Source: Dimorphilus gyrociliatus
Lineage: Eukaryota > Annelida > Polychaeta > Dinophilidae
DNA length: 64,000 nucleotides
Reading direction: 5' to 3'
NCBI GenBank assembly: GCA_904063045.1
Contig: CAJFCJ010000031.1
Coordinates: forward strand, 310,001-374,000
A program made the position numbers and the translations under genes. The notes beneath the pieces were generated by a model that saw nothing but the letters and a program-made list of their open reading frames with translations, was not told the origin of the DNA and searched no databases. Positions 24,959 to 35,395 of the stretch are shown here, one piece after another (the first letter of the stretch is position 1; each line of letters begins with the position of its first letter).

Positions 24959-26221
24959 ATGGACCAAGTTATAGAAACGTTTAAAAAGGCAGACTGCGTG
25001 TGTTTCGATGTAGATTCGACCGTTTGTACAGACGAGGGAGCTGATGAACTTGCGGCTTTTATGGGAGTGGGTGAACAGGTTGCTAACCTGTTAGTATTTT
25101 CTAATTATATATATTAAGAACCTTTCCTTTAAATATAGCTCGCAATTAGTTGATAAAATGTAATAAATACAAATATAAAATCCAGCACAAACCAGGCTAT
25201 GGGTGGCTCAATGACATTTCGAGAATCTTTAGAAAAAAGACTAGATATTATGAAACCTGATAGGAGCACTTTACAGAAATTCGTTACATCTCGACCCCCT
25301 TCATTAACTAGCGGGATTAAGTAAGTAAATAAAATATGCACAGCTATAAATACTTTATGGAACGAACTAAAAGAATATTCTTCATGTTGAATAAGAATTC
25401 TTTTTTTTTCTCCATCTATTTTGTCTATCAATCGTATAATCTTTGATGATATTTTAACTTATTTACGCGTTCTACGACTCATAAATACGCTTTTTCCTCC
25501 AATAAAAAGGGCATTTTAAATTGGCAACGATTCGAGTGGAACAATAGTATGAAAAGATTGTAACAAAAAAAAATTATGAAATATTGACATTAATCCATCA
25601 AATATTAATCAACCAGATAGACAATTTCTGAATATTAACAACAATAAAAAAATCTTAGGAGCTTAGCTTATATATAAAATTCAATCACAAAAGGATAATT
25701 ATTAAAGGGAATTGGTGAAACGATTGCAAGACAAGCAAGTGGTTGTATATCTTGTTTCTGGTGGATTCAAGACCATAATTGAGCCTGTAGCCGATTCTTT
25801 GTTAATACCAAGAGAGAATATTATAGCGAATGAATTTATTTTCAATGATGACGGTAAGAGTTTTGTTTTAATTGATATCCTACTTTATGTTATAGCAGCT
25901 ATTTAACTTGTAGGAAGCTATAAGGACTTTGATAGAAATGCACCAACAAGCGCTTCCGGTGGAAAATGTCGAGTTATTGAACAGTTAAAGGCATCCTATT
26001 CAACTATTGTACATATTGGCGATGGTGTAACAGATATGGAAGCCTCTCCACCTGCTGTATGTATAGCAAACAGCATTCTAAGATATTTACATTAACAAAT
26101 TTTTTATTCTTAAAAATAGGACGCGTTCATTGGCTTTGGAGGTAATAAAGTACGTGAAGCTGTTAAAAAAGAATCCAAGTGGTTCGTCATGTCATTCGAT
26201 GAACTCTTGAAAGTTTTATGA
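24959..26221 (+). CDS. PSPH: Phosphoserine phosphatase
   Basis: Five exons. HAD-family enzyme catalysing the last step of serine synthesis (O-phosphoserine to serine). Motif I is CFDVDSTVC, with the nucleophile and the acid/base aspartates. The exon 1/2 join gives VANLTNQAMGGSMTFRESL, matching the family cap region. Motif II is VVVYLVSGGFKTIIEP. The acidic motif is IGDGVTDMEASPPA, followed by DAFIGFGGNKVREAVKKE. The stop is TGA at 26219-26221. Length is about 225 residues, normal for the family. Introns 2 and 3 are a few hundred bases. AATAAA at 26264-26269 is a close poly(A) signal. Confidence 0.95.
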
Positions 26222-26698
26222 CCAAATAGAGATAATAACTAGATTAAAGAGTTACTTTTACAAAATAAAAAGCATGGTAAAGTCATAGAAAACATTAATA
26301 GAAATTCGCAATAAAAAGTAATACATTAAAAATTAATAACAGATATCTTTTTTAATTGTTTGATTAATACGTTATCGATTAATTTTTACGGTAAACTTTT
26401 TTCTTCTTTATCGTCTGCAAAATGAGTATTGTAAATTATTGATATAGAAAAGGTATAGCAGCGCCACACGGTGTTTTCTTGGTGCTTAGATACGCGACAA
26501 CTGTCAGAAACAACTTATTTTTTTGAAGTACCATGTTGACATAATTGTTAACGGTAGTAGTTATATCTCGAAAAAAGGAACTTTTTAACTATTAATGAAC
26601 AATTAGGTTAGTTTTTTCATAATAGATTGATTAAATTACATTTCTTATTTTAAAAAAAGTATATTTTACAGGGAATTTGACTCTAATTATAACAGAAA
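26222..26698. promoter_or_regulatory. Spacer: PSPH 3' end and promoter of the next gene
   Basis: About 480 bp, AT-rich. It holds the PSPH poly(A) signal at 26264 and, from about 26450, presumably the promoter and 5' UTR (an acceptor-like tattttacag near 26670) of the gene starting at 26699. No gene is seen. Confidence 0.4.
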
Positions 26699-28093
26699 AT
26701 GCAGTATAGATTTAAACCGGACGTTAGAAAAGAATGTACGTACGGTTGGTACCCTTCAGTATCACCTTTCAGGCGTACTAGACCTTTTGGAACACCACGT
26801 AATATATTTTATATTTTAAATATAATTTTCTCCTTGTTTACAATGGACATTTTATTGTTAAACAGTCTCTGAAAAAAGCGATCAGTCAAGATCCGCATCG
26901 GTTATGCTGGGAATATCTGGTGTGAAATGTCCACAATTTAAAAGAACGCCTCAAAGTACGAGAGAAAGAGCATCATCCGCTCAGCAGATGACGTAAGATA
27001 ATTATTTCCGCTATTTAAATAGTAAAATTACGAGAATATTGTCAAGTATGAACAATGAGTAAACAAACCTCTCCATCATTTACCAGCTGTCAAAGCTTTT
27101 ATTATGATTAAGTATGTTATTGAACTGCGCGAAAGAGCTGATCGGTTGTAATAAGCGACGTGGATGAATTGAGTTAATAGAACTAATCCTTTATAATGTT
27201 TTTCCCTTTAATACTTATTAATAGATTTAATAGAAAATATTTTTTAATTAAAGTCCAAAGCCACCAGAAGGACTAAAGAATGCGTGGCAACAGACTTCAG
27301 AAAGACAAACGCCTATTTCGGCTTTGTCGAACTCATCAGTTGAAATTCCGTCGCCAAAAGTCGGCTCTCCGCTATCATTTGCTGAGCGGAGACCTGAAAG
27401 AATAAGAAGTGCTTGTACTATTGAAAGACCAAGAGTTCAAATTCAAAGGAATATTCAGTCTGCAGGAACATCAAGGAATTCAACAGTAGATGGTAGATGT
27501 GCACCAACACCTCCGTGTATATCATCAACAGAAGGGCTTATTAAAGAGGAAAAAGAGGAAGGTGAGGTCGTTTTAGATTATGATGAACAGTTGAAAAAGC
27601 ATGGATGGAAAATGGAAATTCCTGGAGATCCTTTTCACTTAAAGTAAGCTTAGAAAGCTCAATTGTTTACTTTCAAAACATTGGTTCGTTGTCGGCTTGT
27701 TTGAAGAAATTCAAAACAAGCTTTTGTAATTCATAAAATGTTTTTAGAAATGATCAATACTTTGCATTTGCTGCCAGTATTATATATGATTATGACAATT
27801 ATTATCGCGTTGTCAAGGCTACAATTTCCCTTTTCAATAACAGGCGACGATGCATACCGAAAAGGGCCCCTTATACTCAAGTTGTTAGTGAAGCTGAAGT
27901 TCCTCCTGAACCTCCAAAAACATTTGCAGAGAACAAGGAGACTTTCTTTTATAATACAATACCCAGAAAGCCAATGTCCTACACTGTGTATCCCGGATGG
28001 CCGTCCGAAACGTTCCTCGCTAAACGTCAAAAGTTACAACAGAAAGAAGGAGGGATGAATTATCGTTATAGAAATTTTAGTTTTATCTACTAA
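26699..28093 (+). CDS. Uncharacterised basic protein, possibly a ciliary microtubule-associated protein
   Basis: Four exons joined in phase. The start is MQYRFKPDVRKECTYGWYP at 26699, followed by PLSEKSDQSRSAS, then PKPPEGLKNAWQQTSE. The main exon ends DEQLKKHGWKMEIPGDPFHL. The last exon begins KNDQYFAFAASIIYDYDNYY and ends SFIY-stop at 28091-28093. The N-terminal two thirds is Ser/Arg/Pro-rich and likely disordered. The C-terminal third is Tyr/Pro/Arg-rich (ETFFYNTIPRKPMSYTVYP, GWPSETFLAKRQKLQQKEGG). That composition and the motif spacing recall small sperm/ciliary microtubule inner proteins such as CIMIP4/TEX33, but I could not check this, and the family call is a guess. There is no signal peptide or membrane helix. 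It is convergent with ATXN2 across 215 bp. Confidence 0.7.
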
Positions 28094-28308
28094 TAGAGAT
28101 GCTAAGCGAAAAACATCTTTACGCCTATATTTACTCTGCAATAGAACGCTTTTTTTCCATGTCATTTTCTGCAGGTTGAATAAATTACTCTCTTTTTGTA
28201 TTCAGATTGAAATTCCATTCTCAATATTTGACATGAAAAAAATATTTTTCTCTTTAAAATGACTAGCAACGATGCTAATGCAGTTTGTCACGTTTACAGA
28301 AAAAGTCG

Positions 28309-31194
28309 TTACTGCTGAGCATGGTAACTGCTGGCCATGGCTGAATAATTCTGCATCTGATAAGGTACCATAGTATTCAGAGTTTGGGAGGCCGCGTTAG
28401 GTCCAGCCGCATTAGGGAGTTGTATATTTACAGCAGGTGGCGCGGCCGCAGCAGCTGCAGCGGCGGGGTAATGCACATAGAGATGCGGCGCCTGCGGTGT
28501 GGACGTTGGGTAAGTATAATGAGGCGGAGATGCTTGAGCACAAGTAACAGTCGTTCCGTATGGTAACATGACAACGTTGGGATGTTGAATTGATTGACTT
28601 GGTGGCAGTAGAGTACTCTGATGCTGATGAGGAGCCATATGGGCGGGAGGCATCGGTACAACATTGGTTGGGTTGTTTTGCCATTGCGTATAGTACTGAG
28701 CATTCTGATGCATTTGTACAATCGGTGGTCCTGTTAAAGAACCAGGCAAAGAATCAGTGTTGCTTACTACAGCTGCAGCAGTAGGAGTCTGTTGAACGGA
28801 TACATTTGGTTGTGCCGTTGGAGGCCGTAAGTTGTTTGCATTGGGTGTTGCTCCATTTCCTTGAATGGACACGGTAGCTATGATGAAATAAACGAAAAAA
28901 GGATTTATAAAAGGGATTAGATAAGCAGTTCTTTTGTTTAACTCTTGTCAAGCTTAGTTAGTGAAAAGTTGGCGGTTAAGTCTGCGAAGAGAAATATAAA
29001 TAAAAGCTGCTTTACAATAAATTATTATTAACATAACATTGTTTCTTCAACTTTGCTAAGCCAAGGATTATTAAAAAAAAAACTCAAATTCCTAACCCTC
29101 GCTCAGAGACAATAAGGATAGAATAGCTCTTGAACGCATTATTAAAGGAATATAAGAGTGGTTAAATTCCTTTTTCCTAGCTTCAGTTTTAAGTAAAAAC
29201 AGCGAAACATGAGGTGATAGAAAAAAAATTGATTAGAAAATAAATTTACCTCTTTTCGGTTGGTTTTGTTGAGGATACCGGTTTTGAACTTGATGAGGGG
29301 TTTGTGCCGTGATTGGTTGAAACGGCTGCATTACTGGCGCATGAGCGTAAACTGGTGAAGTTTGAGAGAAATGTTGAGGCATAATAATTTGTTGTTGCCT
29401 CTGAGCTTGATGAGGAGGAGGAGGAGGAGGTTGCTGTTGTTGAACGTAAGTGTTCTGATGAGCAGTATTAACCGTCGTTGCGGCCGAACCTCTTGGAACA
29501 AAATCTTTCGCATTAGGATTCAGCTTAAAAGTTTGGACGGTCCTTTAAGAATATAATCAAAATGATTTATGGCAATTAGTAAATTATTTATAATAATACA
29601 AACGTTTGTTTCGTAGCACCAGTGGAAGACGTAGAAGTTGTAGAGGTAGTAGCACCGTTTGTTGGAGAAGGTGACTTTGAAGGTTTTGTGTTGCTGCTGC
29701 GCTCTTCGCTTTCCTTAGATAAATGGGGTATATTGAGTTTGTCTTGGAAAATCTTAAGATCCTTTATTGTGTCCTCCTTCGACGCTGGTGCTGAACGTTT
29801 GGTATCCTTTCGCTTCTCTTCAACTGTCTTATTATTTGTCGCTTTCAGAGGTGGCTCCTCTGTTGAAGCTCTTTCGGGAGTCGAAGTCGGCTTTTCTTCT
29901 CCACTTGTGCTTCCTTTCGCTTTTTTCGAAGTATTTGAACTCTCTGCAAGAAATCACGTGGTTTTATAATATTACAAAAAAAAACATTTTTTAAAAAAAA
30001 ATACTTACGTCTGCGATGAGGCGGAAGATATCTATCTGGTTGAGGACGATGAACAGCACTATATTTGGCTTCCTCTTCACCATCGTCGTCGTCGGCGGCA
30101 CTTTTACCATTAATGTCGCTTTGTTTCGTATTTTCAATTTCTTTCGCAATTTTTTCGGCTTTAGCCTGAAGTTCCAGACCTTCCTCGCTTTCGTCTTTTA
30201 CAAGTTCCGTTGTATAAGCTAACATAGACGGGTCGAAAGTCGAACCAACATTAAACAATTTACTATTCGTCTGGAACATATCGTCGGGGTTCCATCCAGT
30301 GCTTTTAGTATTTTCTAATGTCATATCATCTCCTATTTCCTCCTCTCCATCAAAATAGTCGACAAATTGACGTTCTTCAGTTTGTCCATTATAGGACTGA
30401 TGTATTTCTTGGTCAGTTTGGAAACTCTCCACCATTAGAGGACGAATTTCATTTTTCTGTTCCAAGTCATTATCTATAGCCTCCAAAGATATAACGTCTT
30501 TACGAGCGAATATTATTTCGGAGCTAATGCGATTACTATGAACACCATAACTGCCACAAGGTTTAGACTCTTCATCCTGATCCAGTCTATGTGGGACTTT
30601 CAGGACAACTTTACCCTCAGGTGAGAGAGTCTCCAAAACGCCTTCGTATATGCAGTTATCACTTGTATAGGCACGAACAAAGCGACCCAAAAGGGTTCCC
30701 AGCACTTTAGACACGTCGGAAGAAGCGTATATTCCTTCCGCCACGCTCGCCATTTCTTCTCGTTCTTCGCTGCTAAAGTCACCGTCCCTTTCTGTGTTAT
30801 TTCTGTTTTTAAACATCTCTTCCTCAAGTTGTTTGGAGTCTTTAGCGTCCTCAGCTCGAGGCATAGGTAGAAGAGCGTTAGGACTGCAATAAGAATACCA
30901 ATCTATAATATCCATCGTTTAGAATTGTGAAGCACGTGCTTTACAAGCGGATATGCAATGCACGTTGTTCTTTGAGTATGTTTATTACACCGGCATATAG
31001 TACTCAAATTAATTAAAAGTGTTTTTGAAATTTTGAATTAAATCTCGCAGATCTAACATATTTTCAATCACATAAATGTTCAATAAAATTAAGAATGGTA
31101 AAAAATTTTATAATAAGTAAGATTACCTAACATAGGTAGATGCTAGCGGTAATTTCTTCTTTCCTTTAGTGGTGCATGAGGTTGGCGAGGCCAT
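28309..31194 (-). CDS. ATXN2: Ataxin-2
   Basis: Minus-strand gene. Exon 1 is 31127-31194 (MASPTSCTTKGKKKLPLAS); exon 2 begins at 30883 with an in-phase join (YV / SPNALLPMPRAED). Ataxin-2 is a cytoplasmic RNA-binding protein that works with poly(A)-binding protein in translation, mRNA stability and stress granules. The Lsm domain is seen in DVSKVLGTLLGRFVRAYTSD and YEGVLETLSPEGKVVLKVP. The LsmAD domain is seen in STGWNPDDMFQTN and STFDPSMLAYTTELV. A PAM2 motif (FKLNPNAKDFVPRG, about 29500-29530) should bind the MLLE domain of PABP. The tail is Gln/Pro/His-rich, with a short poly-Ala stretch of eight residues and no long poly-Gln tract. The stop is at 28309-28311. Length is about 700 residues, shorter than human ATXN2. 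It is divergent from ELOVL. Confidence 0.93.
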
Positions 31195-31922
31195 TGTTTT
31201 GTAAAACTCTTCCTAGATATGGCTTAAGCTGCAATCGCAACAACAAGCAAGCTTAATTTAAAGAAATTCTTAATCATTTAATTTAAAGCTAGAGTCTTAC
31301 CCTGATTTAAGTTTCATAAAACCGAAATATGTTTGAAAAACCGCTAACGATCAAGAAAGTAGCGACCAGTTAAAGATGTCGGCCAGCATATTGTATTAAT
31401 GCGCGGTGTTAACGTATGTTCTAAAAAATAAAGTCTATTTTCGTTTATAAGTCTTGTATAAATTTTAAACATTTTTTTTTTTGGTAAGGTTAATTTTAAA
31501 AATAGCAATAGCAAATAGTTACGAACTATATTCTTAAATTTCTATTTATCAATCAATACCAGATGACTCTTACGAATAAACTCGTCCGGTACATTTTCGG
31601 AACTCTGGACTCGTCCATCTATTCCTATACCGGTCAGCTATTGAATTACCAAACCGATTTTTCCTGTAGCCAATCAAAATCGATTTAAAGCATGGAAAAT
31701 TCATAAGAAGTCGACGGTGATTGGACCACTCCTAGAGCCGGTGTTGTCATGTCGTCCAATATACAATATACAGTAATGTATTAGAGGAATATTGGTATTG
31801 TATAAAATTTAGCTCAAGTTAATTATTACTCTTTAATTGAATTCTCAACCAGTGATCTTCAATATTTGTAAGTAAATTAATCTTTCTCTATTAAAATAGA
31901 TCTTTAAATAAACAAAATTTTA
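31195..31922. promoter_or_regulatory. Divergent promoter with paired CCAAT boxes, ATXN2 / ELOVL
   Basis: 728 bp between divergent start codons. It carries CCAATCA at 31670-31676 (within GTAGCCAATC) and CGGTGATTGG at 31715-31724, an opposed CCAAT pair about 45 bp apart. The same 10-mer and opposed arrangement occur in the NAP1L/DEPDC5 promoter. No coding exon is seen apart from possible 5' UTRs. Confidence 0.55.
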
Positions 31923-33746
31923 ATGATTTTCTTCGAAAACTTTATATACATGATCAGCTTAAAATATCTACACGAGATGGAGTTAATCACCGATAAAATA
32001 AATCAAATTCAAAAATTTTACGAATGGAGTCTCTTAAGAGCAGGTATGATCATATAGTAGTCAATAATTTACAAATATTACGCTAGCGTAGGGACTCACA
32101 TTCCAACACCCTTAAAAATGGGCTTGTCTCAACAGATAAAAGAGTGGAAAACTGGCTTTTTATGGAAGGTTACACACCCACGCTACTTCTTACATTATCA
32201 TACTTACTGATTGTTCAAGTCGGTCCAAAGATAATGAAGAATAGAGAAGCCTTTCAATTACGTGGTATCCTGATAATCTACAATGCTTTCTTAGTCCTTG
32301 TCAATTTGCATATTTGTACGGAATTATTTATTGCCAGCACTAAACTGGGTTATAGTTACGTTTGTCAGCCAGTAAATTATAGTTCAAACCCAGATGAGAT
32401 GAGAATTGCTAAGGCTTTATGGTGGTTCTATTTCTCAAAATGTCTTGAATTTGGTGACACTTTTTTATTCATTCTTCGAAAAAAGAACAATCAAATATCC
32501 TTTCTACATGTTTACCACCACGCCACCATGTTTCCCATCTGGTGGATTGGTGTTAAGTGGGTTGCTGGTGGTCAATGTTAGTTAATAAATAACTAATTAT
32601 ATTTTTATATTTGTAATTACTTGAATGTTTATTTTTTTAAAACAGCATTCTTCGGAGCAATGGTCAACTCGTTTATACATGTTATAATGTACTCCTACTA
32701 TGGTTTTGCTGCTTTAGGACCTCAATATCAAAAGTACTTGTGGTGGAAGCGTTATCTGACAAGAATTCAATTGGTGAGTTCAAACTGAGATTTATCATTT
32801 TTTCATCATTCTAGAATGATTTTGAAGAGGAAGAACAAAAACCGTTTTTTTTGCTGGTTTTGCTTATGTGCGTTGTTTTAGTTTATCAAATAGAAACAAA
32901 GGAGGGAAAATAGAAGGAGAAAATAGAGGAACGATAATAAAATGTTCATTTTCTTCCATTCTTCGCCATATATTAGTCATAATTTTTTATTCTTTTTAGA
33001 AAAATCTATTATACTTTTTTGATAGTATGAAAGACAATAAGAATAGATATTTTTAACTATAGTAAAATAAAAAGTCTAGTAGTAAGTAGAAATAATAGAT
33101 AATATAATGTTTTTTTTTCTGCCTTTTTTTTTTTAAAAAACAAATTGTTTTGGTTTTATAGTGAAAAAAGAACTCTTTTAAAAAAGCATACACTTATTAA
33201 TTAATTAAAAAAAATTAGATGCAATTTTTTGGTGGATTGGTCTACGGTTCGCAAAGTTTATACTTTGAATGCGATTTTCCCCGTTGGATCCAATGGATTT
33301 CTGTGGCTTATGGTGTGACCATAACCATACTGTTCCTGAATTTTTATTATCACGCATATATTAAAACAAGCGATAAACGGTTAAAGGTAATTTAGATGTT
33401 TTTTTGACAAATATTTGTTATGTTTGTTTAGGTTCAATTTGTTGTTGGAATGGCGCATGCTGCGCAATCATTACTTTTCGGTTGCGATTTCCCAACCTGG
33501 ATGCATTGGGCTTTAATTTTCTACGGCCTATCAATCCTTCTTTTGTTCTTAAACTTCTATTTTCACGCATACGTGAAATCCAAAGGAAAGAAGGTATAGT
33601 GTTGTATTATTCATAGAATAAAAGTATTTTTTATCATTATTGTTAGACATTTTGAATGATGATGACTAGACAAGAATGTATTCAATTTAACTTCTTTTCA
33701 GGTTAAAAGCAACGGAGAACACAAAAAGAATGGAAAATCTGACTAA
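31923..33746 (+). CDS. ELOVL4: Very-long-chain fatty acid elongase, ELOVL4-like, with a duplicated exon
   Basis: Exons: 31923-32043, 32136-32576, 32646-32773, then two homologous exons 33219-33386 and 33432-33593, and a last exon 33702-33746. ELOVL enzymes are ER membrane 3-ketoacyl-CoA synthases that start each round of fatty-acid chain elongation. The catalytic histidine box is [15 protein letters not shown]; other landmarks are [16 protein letters not shown] and [19 protein letters not shown], and [14 protein letters not shown] favours the ELOVL4 group. The exon at 33219 and the exon at 33432 each encode the last two membrane segments and are alternatives in sequence. All junctions from 32773 onward are phase 0. 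With one of the two exons the protein is about 300 residues, the usual size. The C-terminus KKNGKSD has Lys at -3 but not a full di-lysine ER signal. A poly(A) signal AATAAA is at 33810-33815. Confidence 0.92.
33219..33386 (+). other. ELOVL alternative exon A (56 codons)
   Basis: Phase-0 exon flanked by aaattag and gtaattt, starting [20 protein letters not shown] and containing [19 protein letters not shown]. It corresponds to ELOVL transmembrane segments 6-7. Almost half its residues match exon B, including CDFP, the Trp spacing and LFLNFY.HAY.K. Confidence 0.85.
33432..33593 (+). other. ELOVL alternative exon B (54 codons)
   Basis: Phase-0 exon flanked by gtttag and gtatag, starting [20 protein letters not shown] and containing [19 protein letters not shown]. 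It covers the same family region as exon A and is closer to vertebrate ELOVL4 in its WMHWAL segment. It lies only 45 bp after exon A. Confidence 0.85.
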
Positions 33747-34351
33747 AGCATTGTTTTCACGTGTTAGAGTATTTTTCAAAAATAGATGTTATTTTACACT
33801 TTAATACAGAATAAAATTGAAATAGTAAAATAAGATACTTTGTCCAATTTTTCAAAACCGGAACTTAATTAATTTAAATTTCGCGCCCCACCATTCGTAA
33901 ACGGTGATTCATAAACCGGTCAGAGGGATTTCCAAGGCACTCCCGGAACCGCACATTGCATTTTCTATTATAGTTAAATTTATGATTTTAAATATATTTC
34001 TTTTATTGATACCATGATCTTTTTTAAACGATTGATGATGGAGAGAAAAAAGTAAACAACAACATATATATAAATATAAATAGAATACGGTCAGTATCAA
34101 CAGATGTTACTAAGCTGTATGCTTTTCTTGTTTCCTTTTCGTAATTTTCTAACAATAATAATCTTAGCTGATATAAAGAAAGTTATATCTTTTTATGATT
34201 ATATTAAAAAAAGGAATTTTTATTTTATATATTATATAAGTTATTTTTAAAAGAACAGAACATTAAATAAATATGTTGCCTAAGTATCGACATTTTCAAT
34301 CTCTTTTTTACCAATAGGTTCGAGCTAATATGAACAAAAGCGCTTAGAAAC
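33747..34351. other. Spacer between ELOVL and the second glycosyltransferase
   Basis: About 600 AT-rich bases with the ELOVL poly(A) signal at 33810 and, at 33885-33960, a GC-richer patch containing ACCGGTCAG. No gene is seen; the short minus-strand frame at 33909-34100 lacks family features. Confidence 0.45.
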
Positions 34352-35395
34352 ATGACATATTTGGCCTATATTATCCATCTTGTTAAGAGAATTTTGAAAG
34401 CTCCAAAAATCGCAGCACTTGTGACTGTTCTATTCTTTTTAGCAGAAAATGTAACTGAATTAGCTATTAGATATGTACCGGAATTCAATCGTCTAAAACA
34501 GGGAATTCATAATTGTGACAGGCTACCAAAGATAGATACATATGGAATAATGTGCCCTTTTGATAAACCGAGCTTATATGCTACCAATGATGTTATTATT
34601 TTAACATATGCCAATTCTGGATGGTCGTCTCAAGTAACCAACTGGATTTGTAACGCTAAAAAAGCGAAATTATCTAATTTATTAGTTGTAGCTGTTAACG
34701 AAGACTTATGTAAAAGCTTAGGATCGATTGAAGGCGTAAAATGTTGGACACCTTCACTCTCACCAGCATTTCAGCATTTGAAAGACAAAACTATGCAACA
34801 ATCAAGATTTAACGCAAGTGGGAAAGCCCAATGGGGAACTCAAAAATATGGATTACTGTTAAAATATCGGACTTTAGTCATATATTCTCTACTCAAATGT
34901 GGACATCCGCTTCTACTATCTGATACGGATGTTATTTTTCTAAAGTCTCCCTTAAATTATTTAAGGCAGCTTGCTTATGGGAATGGTTCAAATATAGATA
35001 CTCTCAATCCTAAAAACGAAATGATCTTCCAGAAAGACGCAACCGGTTGGAGAAGATTCGACAGTTGGGGCCTAAGAGGTTGGCTTGGTAATTGGTATGC
35101 TTGTGCCGGTTTTGCATACATCATACCTACTCCTGCCATAATAAAATTTTGGGAGGGAATGCTAGCCTTCCAAGAATTTGATTGGAATGATCAAGTCGGT
35201 GTTAATTTATGCTTGAGATATTCTAACCACAGAGTTCGTTGGACGACACTGGACTCGCAAATATTTCCAAATGGTAGAATGGTGCAGGATGGATACGAAA
35301 TGAATCAAGATCCTTTTGTTATTCATTTTAATTGGATTCACGACTTTAACGATAAAATTAAGTATATGAAATTAAGGAAACTTTGGTGTGGATAA
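34352..35395 (+). CDS. Second type II membrane glycosyltransferase-like protein (PF03407 type)
   Basis: Intronless gene of 347 codons. One N-terminal membrane helix (about residues 19-33, KIAALVTVLFFLAEN) gives a Golgi-type type II topology. The catalytic region reads QKYGLLLKYRTLVIYSLL, then LLLSDTDVIFLKSPLNYL with the DxD-like motif at about 191-193, then NWYACAGFAYIIPTPAIIKF and DWNDQVGVNLCLRY. The substrate is unknown. It is a distant paralogue of the gene at 5197-6627: same fold and motif order, low identity. Both genes lack introns in a neighbourhood where nearly all others have them, which hints at spread by retroposition or a family with ancient intron loss. Confidence 0.8.
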   Translation: MTYLAYIIHLVKRILKAPKIAALVTVLFFLAENVTELAIRYVPEFNRLKQGIHNCDRLPKIDTYGIMCPFDKPSLYATNDVIILTYANSGWSSQVTNWICNAKKAKLSNLLVVAVNEDLCKSLGSIEGVKCWTPSLSPAFQHLKDKTMQQSRFNASGKAQWGTQKYGLLLKYRTLVIYSLLKCGHPLLLSDTDVIFLKSPLNYLRQLAYGNGSNIDTLNPKNEMIFQKDATGWRRFDSWGLRGWLGNWYACAGFAYIIPTPAIIKFWEGMLAFQEFDWNDQVGVNLCLRYSNHRVRWTTLDSQIFPNGRMVQDGYEMNQDPFVIHFNWIHDFNDKIKYMKLRKLWCG

